The translations under genes and the position numbers were made by a program. This document shows positions 6,984 through 14,677 of a stretch of DNA of 34,150 nucleotides, in pieces. The notes under the pieces are model-generated. The model saw only the letters and a program-made list of their open reading frames with translations. It was not told the origin of the DNA and made no database searches. Origin of the DNA: Amycolatopsis coloradensis (GTDB lineage Bacteria > Actinomycetota > Actinomycetes > Mycobacteriales > Pseudonocardiaceae); assembly GCF_037997115.1 (NCBI RefSeq), contig NZ_CP150484.1, positions 8,898,441 to 8,932,590 of the forward strand. Reading direction: 5' to 3'. Within the stretch, counting starts at the first letter, position 1, and every line of letters begins with the position of its first letter.

Positions 6984-7553
6984 ATGCGGGAGCTGATCGT
7001 CACCGAGAACTGCACGATCGACGGCGTGATAGAGCTGGCGGGCGACTGGTTCAGTCCGGGCGACACGGATCCGGACGTGGACCGGTCGGACGTCCTGGCC
7101 GTCCTCGAAGAACAACGTGAGAACGCCGACGCGTTCCTCCTCGGACGCGTCACCTTCGAAGACATGCGCGGGTACTGGCCGAAGCAAACCGACGACACGA
7201 CGGGAATTTCGGCCTATCTCGACTCAGTGGACAAGTACGTGGTCTCGAGCACGCTGACGGAGCCGGAGTGGCAGAACACGACAGTGCTCTCCGGTGAGCT
7301 GCGTTCCGAGATCGAGAATCTGAAGGCCGCCGAAGGCAGGGACATCGTGACGACCGGCAGCATCTCGCTGGTGCGGGCGCTCATCGCCGAGGGCCTCGTC
7401 GACGAGTACCGACTGTTCGTCTATCCCGTCGTGGCCGGCGAAGGCCGCAGGCTGTTCGAAGGCGCTACCGGCGTTCCGAAGCTTCGCCTGGCGGAGGAGC
7501 GGCCGTTCGCGTCGGGGATCGTGCTGCTGCGTTATCGGGCCGCGTCGCGCTGA
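6984..7553 (+). CDS. dihydrofolate reductase family protein (RibD C-terminal-like)
   Basis: A 189-residue protein of the DHFR/RibD C-terminal fold. It starts with the first strand ELIVTENCTIDGVIEL and continues with NADAFLLGRVTFEDMRGYW (the family's GRxTxE motif, about residue 50-65), KYVVSSTL, and GRDIVTTGSISLVRALIAEGLVDEYRLFVYPVVAGEGRRLF, read here as consecutive segments, the last being the conserved nucleotide-binding and closing region. These standalone proteins are NAD(P)H-dependent reductases of unclear substrate and usually not the folate enzyme. The ATG at 6984 has no Shine-Dalgarno; TACGGT (6971-6976) seven bases upstream may be a leaderless -10. Confidence 0.92.
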   Translation: MRELIVTENCTIDGVIELAGDWFSPGDTDPDVDRSDVLAVLEEQRENADAFLLGRVTFEDMRGYWPKQTDDTTGISAYLDSVDKYVVSSTLTEPEWQNTTVLSGELRSEIENLKAAEGRDIVTTGSISLVRALIAEGLVDEYRLFVYPVVAGEGRRLFEGATGVPKLRLAEERPFASGIVLLRYRAASR

Positions 7554-7607
7554 CGCCACCGAAAACGGGATGAACACCCCACGGTCGCGGGCGTAGCGTC
7601 GGCGACC

Positions 7608-8369
7608 GTGATCAGTGAGACGGATACGGGAGACGACCCGGCGGACGGCTGGTTTCCCGAGAGTGTGGCCGCGGGCTATGACGCGCCGGGCGGCGCGAAC
7701 GCGCCCGAAGTGGTGACGCCCGCGGTGGACGTCCTCGAGAACCTGGCCGACGGTCCGGTGCTCGAGTTCGCCGTCGGAACCGGACGGATCGCGATCCCGC
7801 TGGCGGCGCGCGGCGTACCGGTGAACGGCCTCGAACTGAGCCGGGCGATGGCGGACCGGATCGCGGGCAAGCCGGGCGGCGACGCGGTCGAGGTCACGAT
7901 CGGCGATATGACGAAAACCCGGATGGCGGGCGAATTTTCGCTGGTCTACCTGGTGTACAACACGATCAGCAACGTGACCACCCAGGACGGTCAGGTCGAC
8001 GTCTTCCGCAACGCGGCCGCGCATCTGCGGCCGGGCGGGCTGTTCCTCGTCGAGGTCGGCCTGCCGGATCTACGCCGCTTGCCGCCCGGGCAGGACATCG
8101 TCCCGTTCGCGATGGCGCCCGGCTACGTGGGGTTCGATCAGTACGACGTCGTGAGGCAGGAGTTCACTTCGAACCACGTCACGGTGTCGCCGGAGGGAGA
8201 GGGACGATTCCGCCGCATCCCCTTCCGGTACGCGTGGCCCGCTGAAATGGATCTCATGGCCCGCATCGCCGGGATGCGCCTGAAGTACCGCTGGGCGGAC
8301 TGGGACCGTTCGGACCTCACCTCCGAGAGCACCAAGCACGTGTCCGTGTGGGAGCGCGTGCGTCCGTGA
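7608..8369 (+). CDS. class I SAM-dependent methyltransferase
   Basis: A 253-residue methyltransferase. Motif I is VLEFAVGTGRIAIPLAARG (about 48-66). ELS follows at the acidic end of strand 2, then the GDMTKTRMAGEFSLVYLVYNTI region with motif post-I/II, and LRPGGLFLVEVG is motif III. The C-terminal half is strand-rich as in small-molecule methyltransferases. The start is a GTG without Shine-Dalgarno, preceded eight bases upstream by TAGCGT, so translation may be leaderless. The last 53 bases overlap the convergent MFS gene. No neighbour hints at the acceptor. Confidence 0.9.
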   Translation: MISETDTGDDPADGWFPESVAAGYDAPGGANAPEVVTPAVDVLENLADGPVLEFAVGTGRIAIPLAARGVPVNGLELSRAMADRIAGKPGGDAVEVTIGDMTKTRMAGEFSLVYLVYNTISNVTTQDGQVDVFRNAAAHLRPGGLFLVEVGLPDLRRLPPGQDIVPFAMAPGYVGFDQYDVVRQEFTSNHVTVSPEGEGRFRRIPFRYAWPAEMDLMARIAGMRLKYRWADWDRSDLTSESTKHVSVWERVRP

Positions 8370-9708
8370 AGACGATGACCGCGCTGGCGGCGAGCAGCGG
8401 CAGAGCCCACAGCGCTGTCGTGAGGTAGCCGTCCCGGGTGGGGAGCAGTGCGCCGTCCGGAGTGGCGGCGGCGAGCAGCAGACCGGCGAGAGCGCTGCCC
8501 ACGGCCATCCCGATGCTGCGGGCGATCTGGTTGATCGAGAGCACGCTGGCTGTTTCCCCTTGCGGCACACCGACGAGCACGAGTTTGGGCATCACCGCGA
8601 AGATGCCGCCGACGGCGAACCCGAGCAGGGCGATCGCGGCGAGGACGAGAACGAACGACTGACTGCCGACGGCGAACAACAGCGCACTGGCCACCGCGAT
8701 CATGGTCGAGACCAGGTACGTCCACCGCTCGTTGACGTGCGGAATCGCTTTTCCCGCAACGAATCCGAGCAGCGAGAACGGGATCAGCGCCGCGCCCGCG
8801 GCGACACCGGGGAGCGCGAATCCGTACTGGGCGTCCGCAGGTGTCTGCACGTAGCGGGTGAAGAGACTGAACAGCAGGTACAAACCCGCCCCGGCGACGA
8901 GAATCGCCAGGTTCGCGCGGAGAACGGGGCCTTGGCCGAGCAGCCGAAGATCCACCAACGGCTCGGTCGTGCGCAGTTCGATGAACGCCCACACGGCCAG
9001 GACCGCGGCGGTACCGGCGAGGAGACCACCGGCGGCCCACACGGTCGCCCACAGCGAGGGCACGGCGACGAGCAGGAGGACGCCGAGTGTGCCGAGAGCG
9101 AGGAGCAGCGTGCCGGGGACATCGATCCGGGGCGGCTCGCCAGGTGCCTCGACAGGCAGCATCCGCCAGGCGATGAGGAACGCGACGGCCGAGAGGAGGA
9201 ATCCGAATCCGTACGCGACGCGCAGGCCCGCGAGCTGATCGAGGAGGCTGACCACCGGATAGCCGACCCCGATGCCGACGGTCGACGCGACCGACAGCGC
9301 GGCGATCGTCGAGGTCGAGCGCTCGGGCGGCAGATGCGCGCGGGCGACGCTCATCAACAGCGCCCCGGCCGCGACCCCGAGCCCCTGCAGGCCGCGTCCG
9401 ATCACCAACGCCGCGTACGGAAGCGGGAGCACCGTGAGCAACCCGCCGGCCATGACCAGGGCCAGGGTGACCAGGATCGTGGTGCGGCGGTACGGGCCGC
9501 CGCCGAGCCTGCCCAGGACCGGACCCGCGATCGCGCCGCTGAACAACGTCACCGTCAACGTCCACTGCGCCGCGTCGAGGGATACGTGCATCCCGGTGGC
9601 GACCGGGGTGATCAGCGGCGCGCCGACGCTGCCGATCACGGCGCCCGCCAACGCCGTGCACACCAGTGCGGCGCTCAGCCGTCCGTCCCGCCGGACGGGG
9701 GCACTCAT
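8317..9708 (-). CDS. MFS transporter, EmrB/QacA (DHA2)-type multidrug efflux pump
   Basis: A 463-residue integral membrane protein with about 14 hydrophobic helices, the size and pattern of drug:H+ antiporter-2 pumps. The MFS loop 2-3 signature is visible as GPVLGRLGGGPYRRTTI, and helix 5 motif C appears as the G-rich stretch STVGIGVGYPVVS. The ATG (9706-9708) overlaps the stop of the tetR gene by four bases (ATGA), so regulator and pump are translated from one message, with tetR first. This arrangement, together with the operator upstream of tetR, is the standard plan of ligand-induced efflux operons. The exported compound is unknown. The 3' end overlaps the convergent methyltransferase gene by 53 bases. 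Confidence 0.93.
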   Translation of the reverse strand: MSAPVRRDGRLSAALVCTALAGAVIGSVGAPLITPVATGMHVSLDAAQWTLTVTLFSGAIAGPVLGRLGGGPYRRTTILVTLALVMAGGLLTVLPLPYAALVIGRGLQGLGVAAGALLMSVARAHLPPERSTSTIAALSVASTVGIGVGYPVVSLLDQLAGLRVAYGFGFLLSAVAFLIAWRMLPVEAPGEPPRIDVPGTLLLALGTLGVLLLVAVPSLWATVWAAGGLLAGTAAVLAVWAFIELRTTEPLVDLRLLGQGPVLRANLAILVAGAGLYLLFSLFTRYVQTPADAQYGFALPGVAAGAALIPFSLLGFVAGKAIPHVNERWTYLVSTMIAVASALLFAVGSQSFVLVLAAIALLGFAVGGIFAVMPKLVLVGVPQGETASVLSINQIARSIGMAVGSALAGLLLAAATPDGALLPTRDGYLTTALWALPLLAASAVIVFTDARAPTRTRAWCSRR

Positions 9709-10274
9709 CGGTTCGTCTCGGTGGTGACGTGCGTGAACAGGCCCGGCTGGATCCGGGTGCGAACCCCCTCGGCCCAGACCGCGTCGACCTGCTCGACGTC
9801 CATCGCGGCGCCGGCGTTCAGCAGCATTCCGAAAGCGAGGAACGTCTTCACGGTCACCGGGTCGAGCCCGGTGCCGTTCTCGGCGGTATCCCACATCCGT
9901 GCGAAACACGACCGCACCACGTCCCGCACCTCCGGGTCGCCGCACGCGGCGAAGCCCTGGAGCTGCAACAACAACCCGGTCCGGTCGGCCAGGAGGTCGA
10001 AGTACTGCGCACCCATCGCCGAGAGCGCCTTCAGCCCGGTCTCCCTTTCGCCCGCGTCTCGCATCGCGTCACTGAGCCGCTCGAAAGCGGCCTGGACCAG
10101 CTCCAGGAACAGGGCCTTCTTCGTCCCGAACATCCGGAAGACGTAGGCCTGCGTGATCCCCGCCGTCTTCGCGATCGCTTCCGTCGATGCCCCGTGCAGC
10201 CCGTGTTCCGCGAACTCCTCCGCGGCGATGGCCAGCACCTGGGCACGTCGTTCGGGTCCGCTCATCCGTGCCAT
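9705..10274 (-). CDS. TetR/AcrR family repressor of the adjacent MFS pump
   Basis: A 189-residue TetR regulator. The HTH domain spans about 9-55: RRAQVLAIAAEEFAEHGLHG, then STEAIAKTAGITQAYVFRMF with the recognition helix ITQAYVFRMF and the following GTKKALFLELV. The rest is an all-helical ligand domain. The gene leads a two-gene unit with the efflux pump. Immediately upstream lies a 25-base near-perfect palindrome that covers the probable promoter spacer, which strongly suggests autorepression. The first ATG (10272-10274) was selected; TAACTT on the minus strand seven bases before it suggests a leaderless transcript. Confidence 0.93.
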   Translation of the reverse strand: MARMSGPERRAQVLAIAAEEFAEHGLHGASTEAIAKTAGITQAYVFRMFGTKKALFLELVQAAFERLSDAMRDAGERETGLKALSAMGAQYFDLLADRTGLLLQLQGFAACGDPEVRDVVRSCFARMWDTAENGTGLDPVTVKTFLAFGMLLNAGAAMDVEQVDAVWAEGVRTRIQPGLFTHVTTETNR

Positions 10275-10282
10275 AGGCCCTA

Positions 10283-10307
10283 AGTTACTGGTTACTAACC
10301 ACTAACT
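10283..10307. promoter_or_regulatory. 25-bp palindromic TetR operator overlapping the tetR promoter
   Basis: Arms 10283-10294 and 10296-10307 are complementary at 11 of 12 positions around a central C. On the minus strand TTAGTT and TAACTT, 16 bases apart, could be the -35 and -10, with the palindrome covering the spacer. TAACTT ends seven bases before the ATG of the tetR gene. Size and position are classical for a TetR dimer pair. Confidence 0.75.
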
Positions 10308-10327
10308 AAAGGTGCTATGCGCAACAC

Positions 10328-10365
10328 AAAGGAGCGGCCTCGTGACTGGGTCACGAGGCCGCTCC
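10328..10365 (-). terminator. intrinsic terminator of tRNA-Tyr
   Basis: A perfect 16-base stem (10331-10346 with 10350-10365) and a three-base loop, followed on the minus strand by TTTGTGTTG. It lies five bases beyond the tRNA 3' end. Confidence 0.85.
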
Positions 10366-10369
10366 GGTG

Positions 10370-10451
10370 TGGCGAGTGAGGGATTCGAACCCCCGAAGGC
10401 AGTGCCGTCTGATTTACAGTCAGATCCCTTTGGCCGCTCGGGCAACTCGCC
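10370..10451 (-). tRNA. tRNA-Tyr (anticodon GUA)
   Basis: Read on the minus strand, the seven-base acceptor arms GGCGAGT and ACTCGCC pair fully. The anticodon loop CTGTAAA holds GTA, flanked by the stem TCTGA/TCAGA. The T arm shows GGTTCGAATCC. A long variable arm marks it as a class II tRNA, as expected for bacterial tRNA-Tyr. The discriminator is A (10370) and the CCA end is not encoded. Confidence 0.95.
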
Positions 10452-10570
10452 GTGACCGGGTGTCCCCGGCCGAGACGAAAGAATACCCAATGCCGTGGCG
10501 GGCCGGTCAACCGGGTTCCGCAGGGCTAGGGTGGAAGCTCCTGACAAGCGAGTACGAGGTGTGAGAACAC

Positions 10571-11062
10571 GTGGCGGATCCCTCTTTCGACGTGGTGAGC
10601 AAGGTCGATCGCCAGGAGGTGGACAACGCCCTGAACCAGGCCAGCAAGGAACTCGGTACACGGTTCGACTTCCGGGGTACCGGGACCAAGATCGACTGGT
10701 CCGGCGAGGAGGCGATCGCGATCGAGTCCGAGACCGAGGAGCGGGCGCTGGCGGCGGTCGAGGTGTTCAAGGAGAAGCTGATCAAGCGCGGCATCTCCCT
10801 GAAGGCCTTCGAGGCGGGCGAGCCGGCGCTGTCCGGCAAGATCTACAAGATCGGCGGCAAGATCCTGCAGGGGATCGCGTCGGACAAGGCGAAGCAGATC
10901 GCCAAGTTCATCCGCGACGAGGGCCCCAAGGGGGTCCAGGCGCAGATCCAGGGCGACCAGCTGCGGGTGTCCGGCAAGAAGAAGGACCAGCTGCAGGAGG
11001 TGATCGCCTTGCTGAAGGGCAAGGACTTCGAGATCGCGCTGCAGTTCACGAACTACCGCTGA
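10571..11062 (+). CDS. YajQ family cyclic di-GMP-binding/nucleotide-binding protein
   Basis: A 163-residue member of the YajQ (DUF520) family, with two ferredoxin-like halves. The hallmark opening DPSFDVVSKVDRQEVDNALNQA and the segment TRFDFRGT are nearly invariant in the family, as are the later SGKIYKIGGKILQGI and RDEGPKGVQAQIQGDQLRVSGKKKDQLQ, read as adjacent segments. Members bind nucleotides, and in Xanthomonas and Pseudomonas cyclic di-GMP, acting as co-regulators; in actinomycetes the role is untested. The GTG start is preceded by GAGGTGTGAG. The gene is monocistronic, ending at a strong palindromic terminator. The divergent neighbour is tRNA-Tyr. Confidence 0.95.
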   Translation: MADPSFDVVSKVDRQEVDNALNQASKELGTRFDFRGTGTKIDWSGEEAIAIESETEERALAAVEVFKEKLIKRGISLKAFEAGEPALSGKIYKIGGKILQGIASDKAKQIAKFIRDEGPKGVQAQIQGDQLRVSGKKKDQLQEVIALLKGKDFEIALQFTNYR

Positions 11063-11075
11063 GCGCGGCGACGAC

Positions 11076-11103
11076 AAGGCCACCTTCCGCGGAAGGTGGC
11101 CTT
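11076..11103. terminator. bidirectional terminator, perfect 28-bp palindrome
   Basis: The arms 11076-11088 and 11091-11103 are exactly complementary (AAGGCCACCTTCC and its complement), with a GC centre. It lies between the convergent YajQ-family and lipoprotein genes, 14 bases after the first stop. Confidence 0.85.
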
Positions 11104-11111
11104 CGTCATGT

Positions 11112-11771
11112 CTAGGACGCGGTGACCGTCCAGGTCCCGTCGCCTTCCATCGACACGAATGCCGGGCCGGCCACGGGCACGCTGCCCTTGTAGTCGCCGA
11201 GCTGGTTCACGGGAAGTTCCGAGTAGTCGCCGCTGTGCACCCACACCGCGGTGCGGCCGCTGTTCTTGGTCGTGACGGCGACCGACGTGATGGCGTCGGG
11301 CACGGCGAACACCGCTTCGCTCTTGCCCGACAGGGGCTTGCCCGGCTCCAGGACGGGCAGGCCGCTTTCGTCGGTGATGGTCAGCGTCCAGGCGGCGTTG
11401 GCCTTGATGGTGAACGTCTTCGCCTGACGGCCGGGCATGTCGTTGATCCACTGCGTGCCCTTGTACGGGCCGATGTCGTTGACGATCAGCTCGTTCTCGG
11501 TGTTGACCGCGACGTGGCCGGAACACTTCGGGCAGTCGAAGGTCACGAAGCCGAGGCGCGGCGGCCAAGCCATGGGGACCGACGCGTTCCCCTTCCCCGA
11601 GTGCTTCTCCTCCGGCTGCGGGCCGGGTTTCGGGGTGGTCGTGGGGGTCGGCGAAGGTGCGCTCAGCCCTTCCGGGGCGGCGGCCTGCGGGACGACGCGG
11701 CCCAGGTTCGGCGGTGAGCAGGCCACCAGGCCCACGGTCAGCAGCACGGCCGCGCACAAGCGCATGATCAC
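11112..11771 (-). CDS. secreted lipoprotein with internal repeat
   Basis: A 219-residue predicted lipoprotein of unknown function. The signal peptide ends in the lipobox LVAC with lipidated C18, followed by a Pro/Thr/Ser-rich spacer (about 28-60). The folded part carries a CPKC pair (80-83). It also carries two related strand-rich modules: ELIVNDIGPYKG (94-105) and ELPVNQLGDYKG (185-196), each near a Trp-containing strand (AAWTLTITD; GTWTVTAS). This looks like a duplicated beta-sandwich exposed outside the membrane. The GTG at 11769-11771 was chosen over the ATG two codons later because AGGGGGAA lies six bases upstream of it. It is divergent from the secreted Asp-box protein, 184 bases away. 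Confidence 0.82.
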   Translation of the reverse strand: MIMRLCAAVLLTVGLVACSPPNLGRVVPQAAAPEGLSAPSPTPTTTPKPGPQPEEKHSGKGNASVPMAWPPRLGFVTFDCPKCSGHVAVNTENELIVNDIGPYKGTQWINDMPGRQAKTFTIKANAAWTLTITDESGLPVLEPGKPLSGKSEAVFAVPDAITSVAVTTKNSGRTAVWVHSGDYSELPVNQLGDYKGSVPVAGPAFVSMEGDGTWTVTAS

Positions 11772-11955
11772 GAATTTCCCCCTGGTCGAACCCGTCAACG
11801 GATCTTCGCCTGCCGATAGCCCAGCGTTACCGGACCACTCGGCCGAGCGATTCACGCCACTCGGACGTGGGTTTCCGCCGCGTCGCCTTCGCGGGAGTCC
11901 GAAAGGGACAAAAGCCCGTGTTGTAATCCGGCGATCGCGTTCGAGGAAGGTCACC

Positions 11956-13104
11956 ATGAAGCGCCGTTTCAGCTCTGCACTCGCCTTCGCGCTGTCACTC
12001 ACGGTGATCGCGTCCCTGTTCACCTCCGCGCAGGCCGCCGAGCGCCAGCAGCTCGTACCCGGCTACGGCTCGTACCCGCGGCTCATCCGCCTGGAGCATT
12101 CGGCGATCGGCCGCGGCCGCATCCTCGCGTCGCTGACCAGCGAGGACGCGAGCGGCAAGTTCACCCCGATCATGGAGAGCACCGACGAGGGCCAGAGCTT
12201 CCACAAGATCGGTGAGATCCGCGATCGCGACGGCCGCCGCGGCATGTGCTGCGGGACGTTGTACGAACTGCCGCAACGGGTCGGCAGGCTCCGCGCGGGC
12301 ACCCTGCTGTGGGCCGCGAGCTACCGGCAGGACGCCGGTCCGCAGCGGCGGATCGGCATCAGGATCTGGTCCAGCCGCGACGCCGGCCGCACGTGGGGCT
12401 TCCTGTCCGAGGCGGCCCGTTCGCACAATCACGACGGCATCTGGGAGCCGGAGTTCGTCGTCGACGCGGGCGGCACGCTCTGGCTGCACTACGCCGACGA
12501 GACCGAGGCGCCGCAGTTCGCGCAGGTGATGAACCGGGTCGCCTCCACCGACGGGGTGAACTGGGGCACCAAGCAGCGCACGATGGCCATCCCGCCCCAT
12601 CGGGTGCGGCCGGGGATGCCGATCATCCGCCGCCTGCCCGACGGCCGGTACTACCTGGCCTACGAGATCTGCAACTACCGCGACCGCTTCTGCGACCCGT
12701 ACTTCAAGATCTCCTCCGACGGCGCCAACTGGGGCGATCCCCGCGACCCCGGTACCCGCGTCACCACCGCGAACGGCAACTACTTCCAGCACGCCCAGAC
12801 GATCACGCTGTTCCCGGGCGGCCCGAACGGGGTGCGGCTGGTGATGGTCGGGCAGATCTACACCAACGCCGCCGGGGTCCCGCAGGACAAGAACGGCAGG
12901 GTGCTGCTGGCCAACGACAACTTCGGCGCCGGACACTGGTACGAACTTCCGGCCCCGGTGCACATCGTCGGGATCCACGACAACTTCTGCCCCAACTACA
13001 GCTCGACGCTGCTGCCGGTCGACGGGGGCAAGAACGTGTTGCAGATCTCCACCGAGTACAACCTCGGCTGCAAGGCGTACTTCGCGAAGGGCCCGGCTTT
13101 CTGA
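11956..13104 (+). CDS. secreted sialidase-fold protein (Asp-box/BNR repeats)
   Basis: A 382-residue exported protein with a Sec signal peptide cleaved after AQA (about residue 27). The mature part is a predicted six-bladed beta propeller with Asp boxes STDEGQSF (75-82), SSRDAGRTW (139-147) and STDGVNW (197-203), plus a later degenerate SSDGANW. SYPRLIRL near residue 39 recalls the RIP/arginine region of sialidases. EPEFVVDAGGTLWLHYADE (164-182) is conserved in several propeller glycosidases. Whether it cleaves sialic acid or another glycan, or only binds, is open; actinomycetes seldom carry sialic acid. The ATG has GAGGAAGG eight bases upstream. It is probably monocistronic. Confidence 0.82.
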   Translation: MKRRFSSALAFALSLTVIASLFTSAQAAERQQLVPGYGSYPRLIRLEHSAIGRGRILASLTSEDASGKFTPIMESTDEGQSFHKIGEIRDRDGRRGMCCGTLYELPQRVGRLRAGTLLWAASYRQDAGPQRRIGIRIWSSRDAGRTWGFLSEAARSHNHDGIWEPEFVVDAGGTLWLHYADETEAPQFAQVMNRVASTDGVNWGTKQRTMAIPPHRVRPGMPIIRRLPDGRYYLAYEICNYRDRFCDPYFKISSDGANWGDPRDPGTRVTTANGNYFQHAQTITLFPGGPNGVRLVMVGQIYTNAAGVPQDKNGRVLLANDNFGAGHWYELPAPVHIVGIHDNFCPNYSSTLLPVDGGKNVLQISTEYNLGCKAYFAKGPAF

Positions 13105-13157
13105 GCCACCCGGTAGTGTGAGTTCCCGAGCGATCGGCTACGAAGCGGGGGCATCGC

Positions 13158-14039
13158 ATGAAGGGCATCGTGCTGGCGGGCGGCAGTGGGACGCGTCTGC
13201 ATCCCATCACCCAGGCGATATCGAAACAGCTGCTACCGGTCTACGACAAACCGATGATCTACTACCCGATCTCGGTGCTGATGTTCGCCGGGATCCGCGA
13301 GATCCTGATCATCTCGACGCCGGTCGACCTGCCGCATTTCCGGCGGCTGCTCGGCGACGGCAGCCAGTTCGGGCTCAGTTTCAGCTATGCCGAGCAGGCC
13401 GCGCCGAACGGGCTGGCCGAGGCTTTCGTCATCGGCGCGGACTTCATCGGCGACGACGACGTCGCGCTCGTGCTCGGTGACAACATCTTCTACGGCCAGG
13501 GGTTCTCCAGCAGGCTGCAGGCCGCGGCGACCGCGCTCGACGGCTGCGTGCTGTTCGGCTACCCGGTCAAGGACCCGCAGCGGTACGGCGTCGGCGAGAT
13601 CGACGCCGACGGCAAGCTCCTCTCCATCGAGGAGAAACCCGAGAAGCCGAAGTCGAACAAGGCCATCACCGGCCTGTACTTCTACGACAACCAGGTCGTC
13701 GAGATCGCCCGTGACCTCAAGCCCTCGCCGCGCGGGGAACTGGAGATCACGGATGTCAACCTCACCTACCTGCGGCAGGACCGCGCGACCCTGATCGACC
13801 TCGGCCGCGGGTTCGCCTGGCTCGACACCGGCACGCACGACTCACTGCTGGAGGCCGGCCAGTTCGTGCAGGTCCTCGAACACCGGACGGGTGTCCGGAT
13901 CGCGTGTCTCGAGGAAGTCGCGCTGCGGATGGGCTTCATCGACGCGGAACAGTGCTACGCGCTCGGCGCGAAGCTGGCGAAGTCCGGCTACGGCGAATAT
14001 CTGATGAACGTCGCGCGCACCCAGGGTGCCACCGGCTGA
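13158..14039 (+). CDS. rmlA: glucose-1-phosphate thymidylyltransferase
   Basis: A 293-residue RmlA, making dTDP-glucose from dTTP and glucose-1-phosphate, the entry step to dTDP-rhamnose and deoxysugars. It shows the nucleotidyl-binding loop LAGGSGTRLHPIT (6-18), the SKQLLPVYDKPMIYYP signature (22-37), LGDNIFYG with the metal-binding Asp, and the family closing region GFAWLDTGTHDSLLEA. Length and domain order are standard. The ATG has GGGGGC seven bases before it. Neither rmlB, rmlC nor rmlD is adjacent; an RmlC-like gene lies 15 kb away. It may serve general rhamnose (arabinogalactan linker) supply. Its 3' end abuts the decayed LLM gene. Confidence 0.96.
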   Translation: MKGIVLAGGSGTRLHPITQAISKQLLPVYDKPMIYYPISVLMFAGIREILIISTPVDLPHFRRLLGDGSQFGLSFSYAEQAAPNGLAEAFVIGADFIGDDDVALVLGDNIFYGQGFSSRLQAAATALDGCVLFGYPVKDPQRYGVGEIDADGKLLSIEEKPEKPKSNKAITGLYFYDNQVVEIARDLKPSPRGELEITDVNLTYLRQDRATLIDLGRGFAWLDTGTHDSLLEAGQFVQVLEHRTGVRIACLEEVALRMGFIDAEQCYALGAKLAKSGYGEYLMNVARTQGATG

Positions 14040-14542
14040 ACAGGTGCTCGCGCAGGGTGTCGCCGGTGTAGTCGGTCCGGAAGACACCCCGTTCCTGCAA
14101 CTGCGGGACGACGTCGTCGACGAACGCACGAAGCCGTCGGCGGCGTCGCTCTGGACGTACTCGTCGATCGACTCCGCGACCTGCCGGGCGGTGCCGACGA
14201 ACTGCCGGCGCGCGACGGCCGTCGAGATGTGGAACGGCTCGGTGTGGGTGGTGGTGACCGTCGGGACGAGGCCGATTCCGCTGGTCATCGGGGCTATCGC
14301 GGCGAAGGCCAGTAGCGCGTCGAGCCGGCCTCGGACGACCTCCTCGCCTCCGGGTTGGAGCGCGAGGTTGTCGTCGAGGGTGACGAAGTCGAGCGAAGCC
14401 GCTTCGGCGAGCTTCGCGTGGGCGAGGTAGTGGGCTGCGGTGAACAACGCGGTCGGCCGGACGTCGGAGACCCGCCAGGCGGCCGGATGGTGCCCGCCCC
14501 GTCGAGCGCGACCCCGAGGTGCAACTGCTGTGCCGAACCCAT
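14040..14542 (-). pseudogene. decayed LLM-class flavin-dependent oxidoreductase
   Basis: Three collinear remnants of a luciferase-like monooxygenase are readable on the minus strand. Block A starts at the ATG 14540-14542 with MGSAQQLHLGVALDGAG. A one-base loss near 14490 shifts the frame to block B (about 14490-14125), which contains PAAWRVSDVRPTALFTAAHY and LDFVTLDDN and ends in ARQVAESIDEY. After another junction, block C (about 14118-14043) reads VVPQLQERGVFRTDYTGDTL and the typical end REHL. The middle of the enzyme, roughly 200 residues, is missing between STAVA and the following RRQF. With about 500 bases left of about 1,100 and several disruptions, it cannot be functional. It ends flush against rmlA. 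Confidence 0.85.
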
Positions 14543-14604
14543 GCCCGGGGAACTCGCGCGCAGATGCCCCGCTTCCCGCTCCCACGAGGTGAGACACCGG
14601 CGGC

Positions 14605-14673
14605 CGACCTGCGTTTAGCCCCCTAATCGCGATCCGGAGGCGACCTGCGTTTCGCGGGCTAATCGCGATCCGG
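14605..14673. repeat. two tandem copies of a 36-bp-period intergenic repeat
   Basis: Units 14605-14637 and 14641-14673 match at 29 of 33 positions, beginning CGACCTGCGTTT and ending CTAATCGCGATCCGG. The differences cluster in the centre (AGCCCC versus CGCGGG). The core is related to the palindrome at 20522-20551. They lie between the LLM wreck and the end of htpX. Confidence 0.85.
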
Positions 14674-14677
14674 CTGG

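Noticed and set aside
8560..10146. A 528-codon plus-strand frame across the MFS and TetR genes
   Set aside because: The product is a low-complexity Arg/Glu/Asp/Gly-rich sequence, as expected opposite a hydrophobic membrane protein.
13158..14039. rmlA as part of the large glycan operon
   Set aside because: It is separated from 20714 by several unrelated genes, some on the other strand, and by a strong terminator, so any link is metabolic only.
14605..14673. Possible short CRISPR array
   Set aside because: Only two units with three bases between them, no spacer of useful length and no cas gene nearby.
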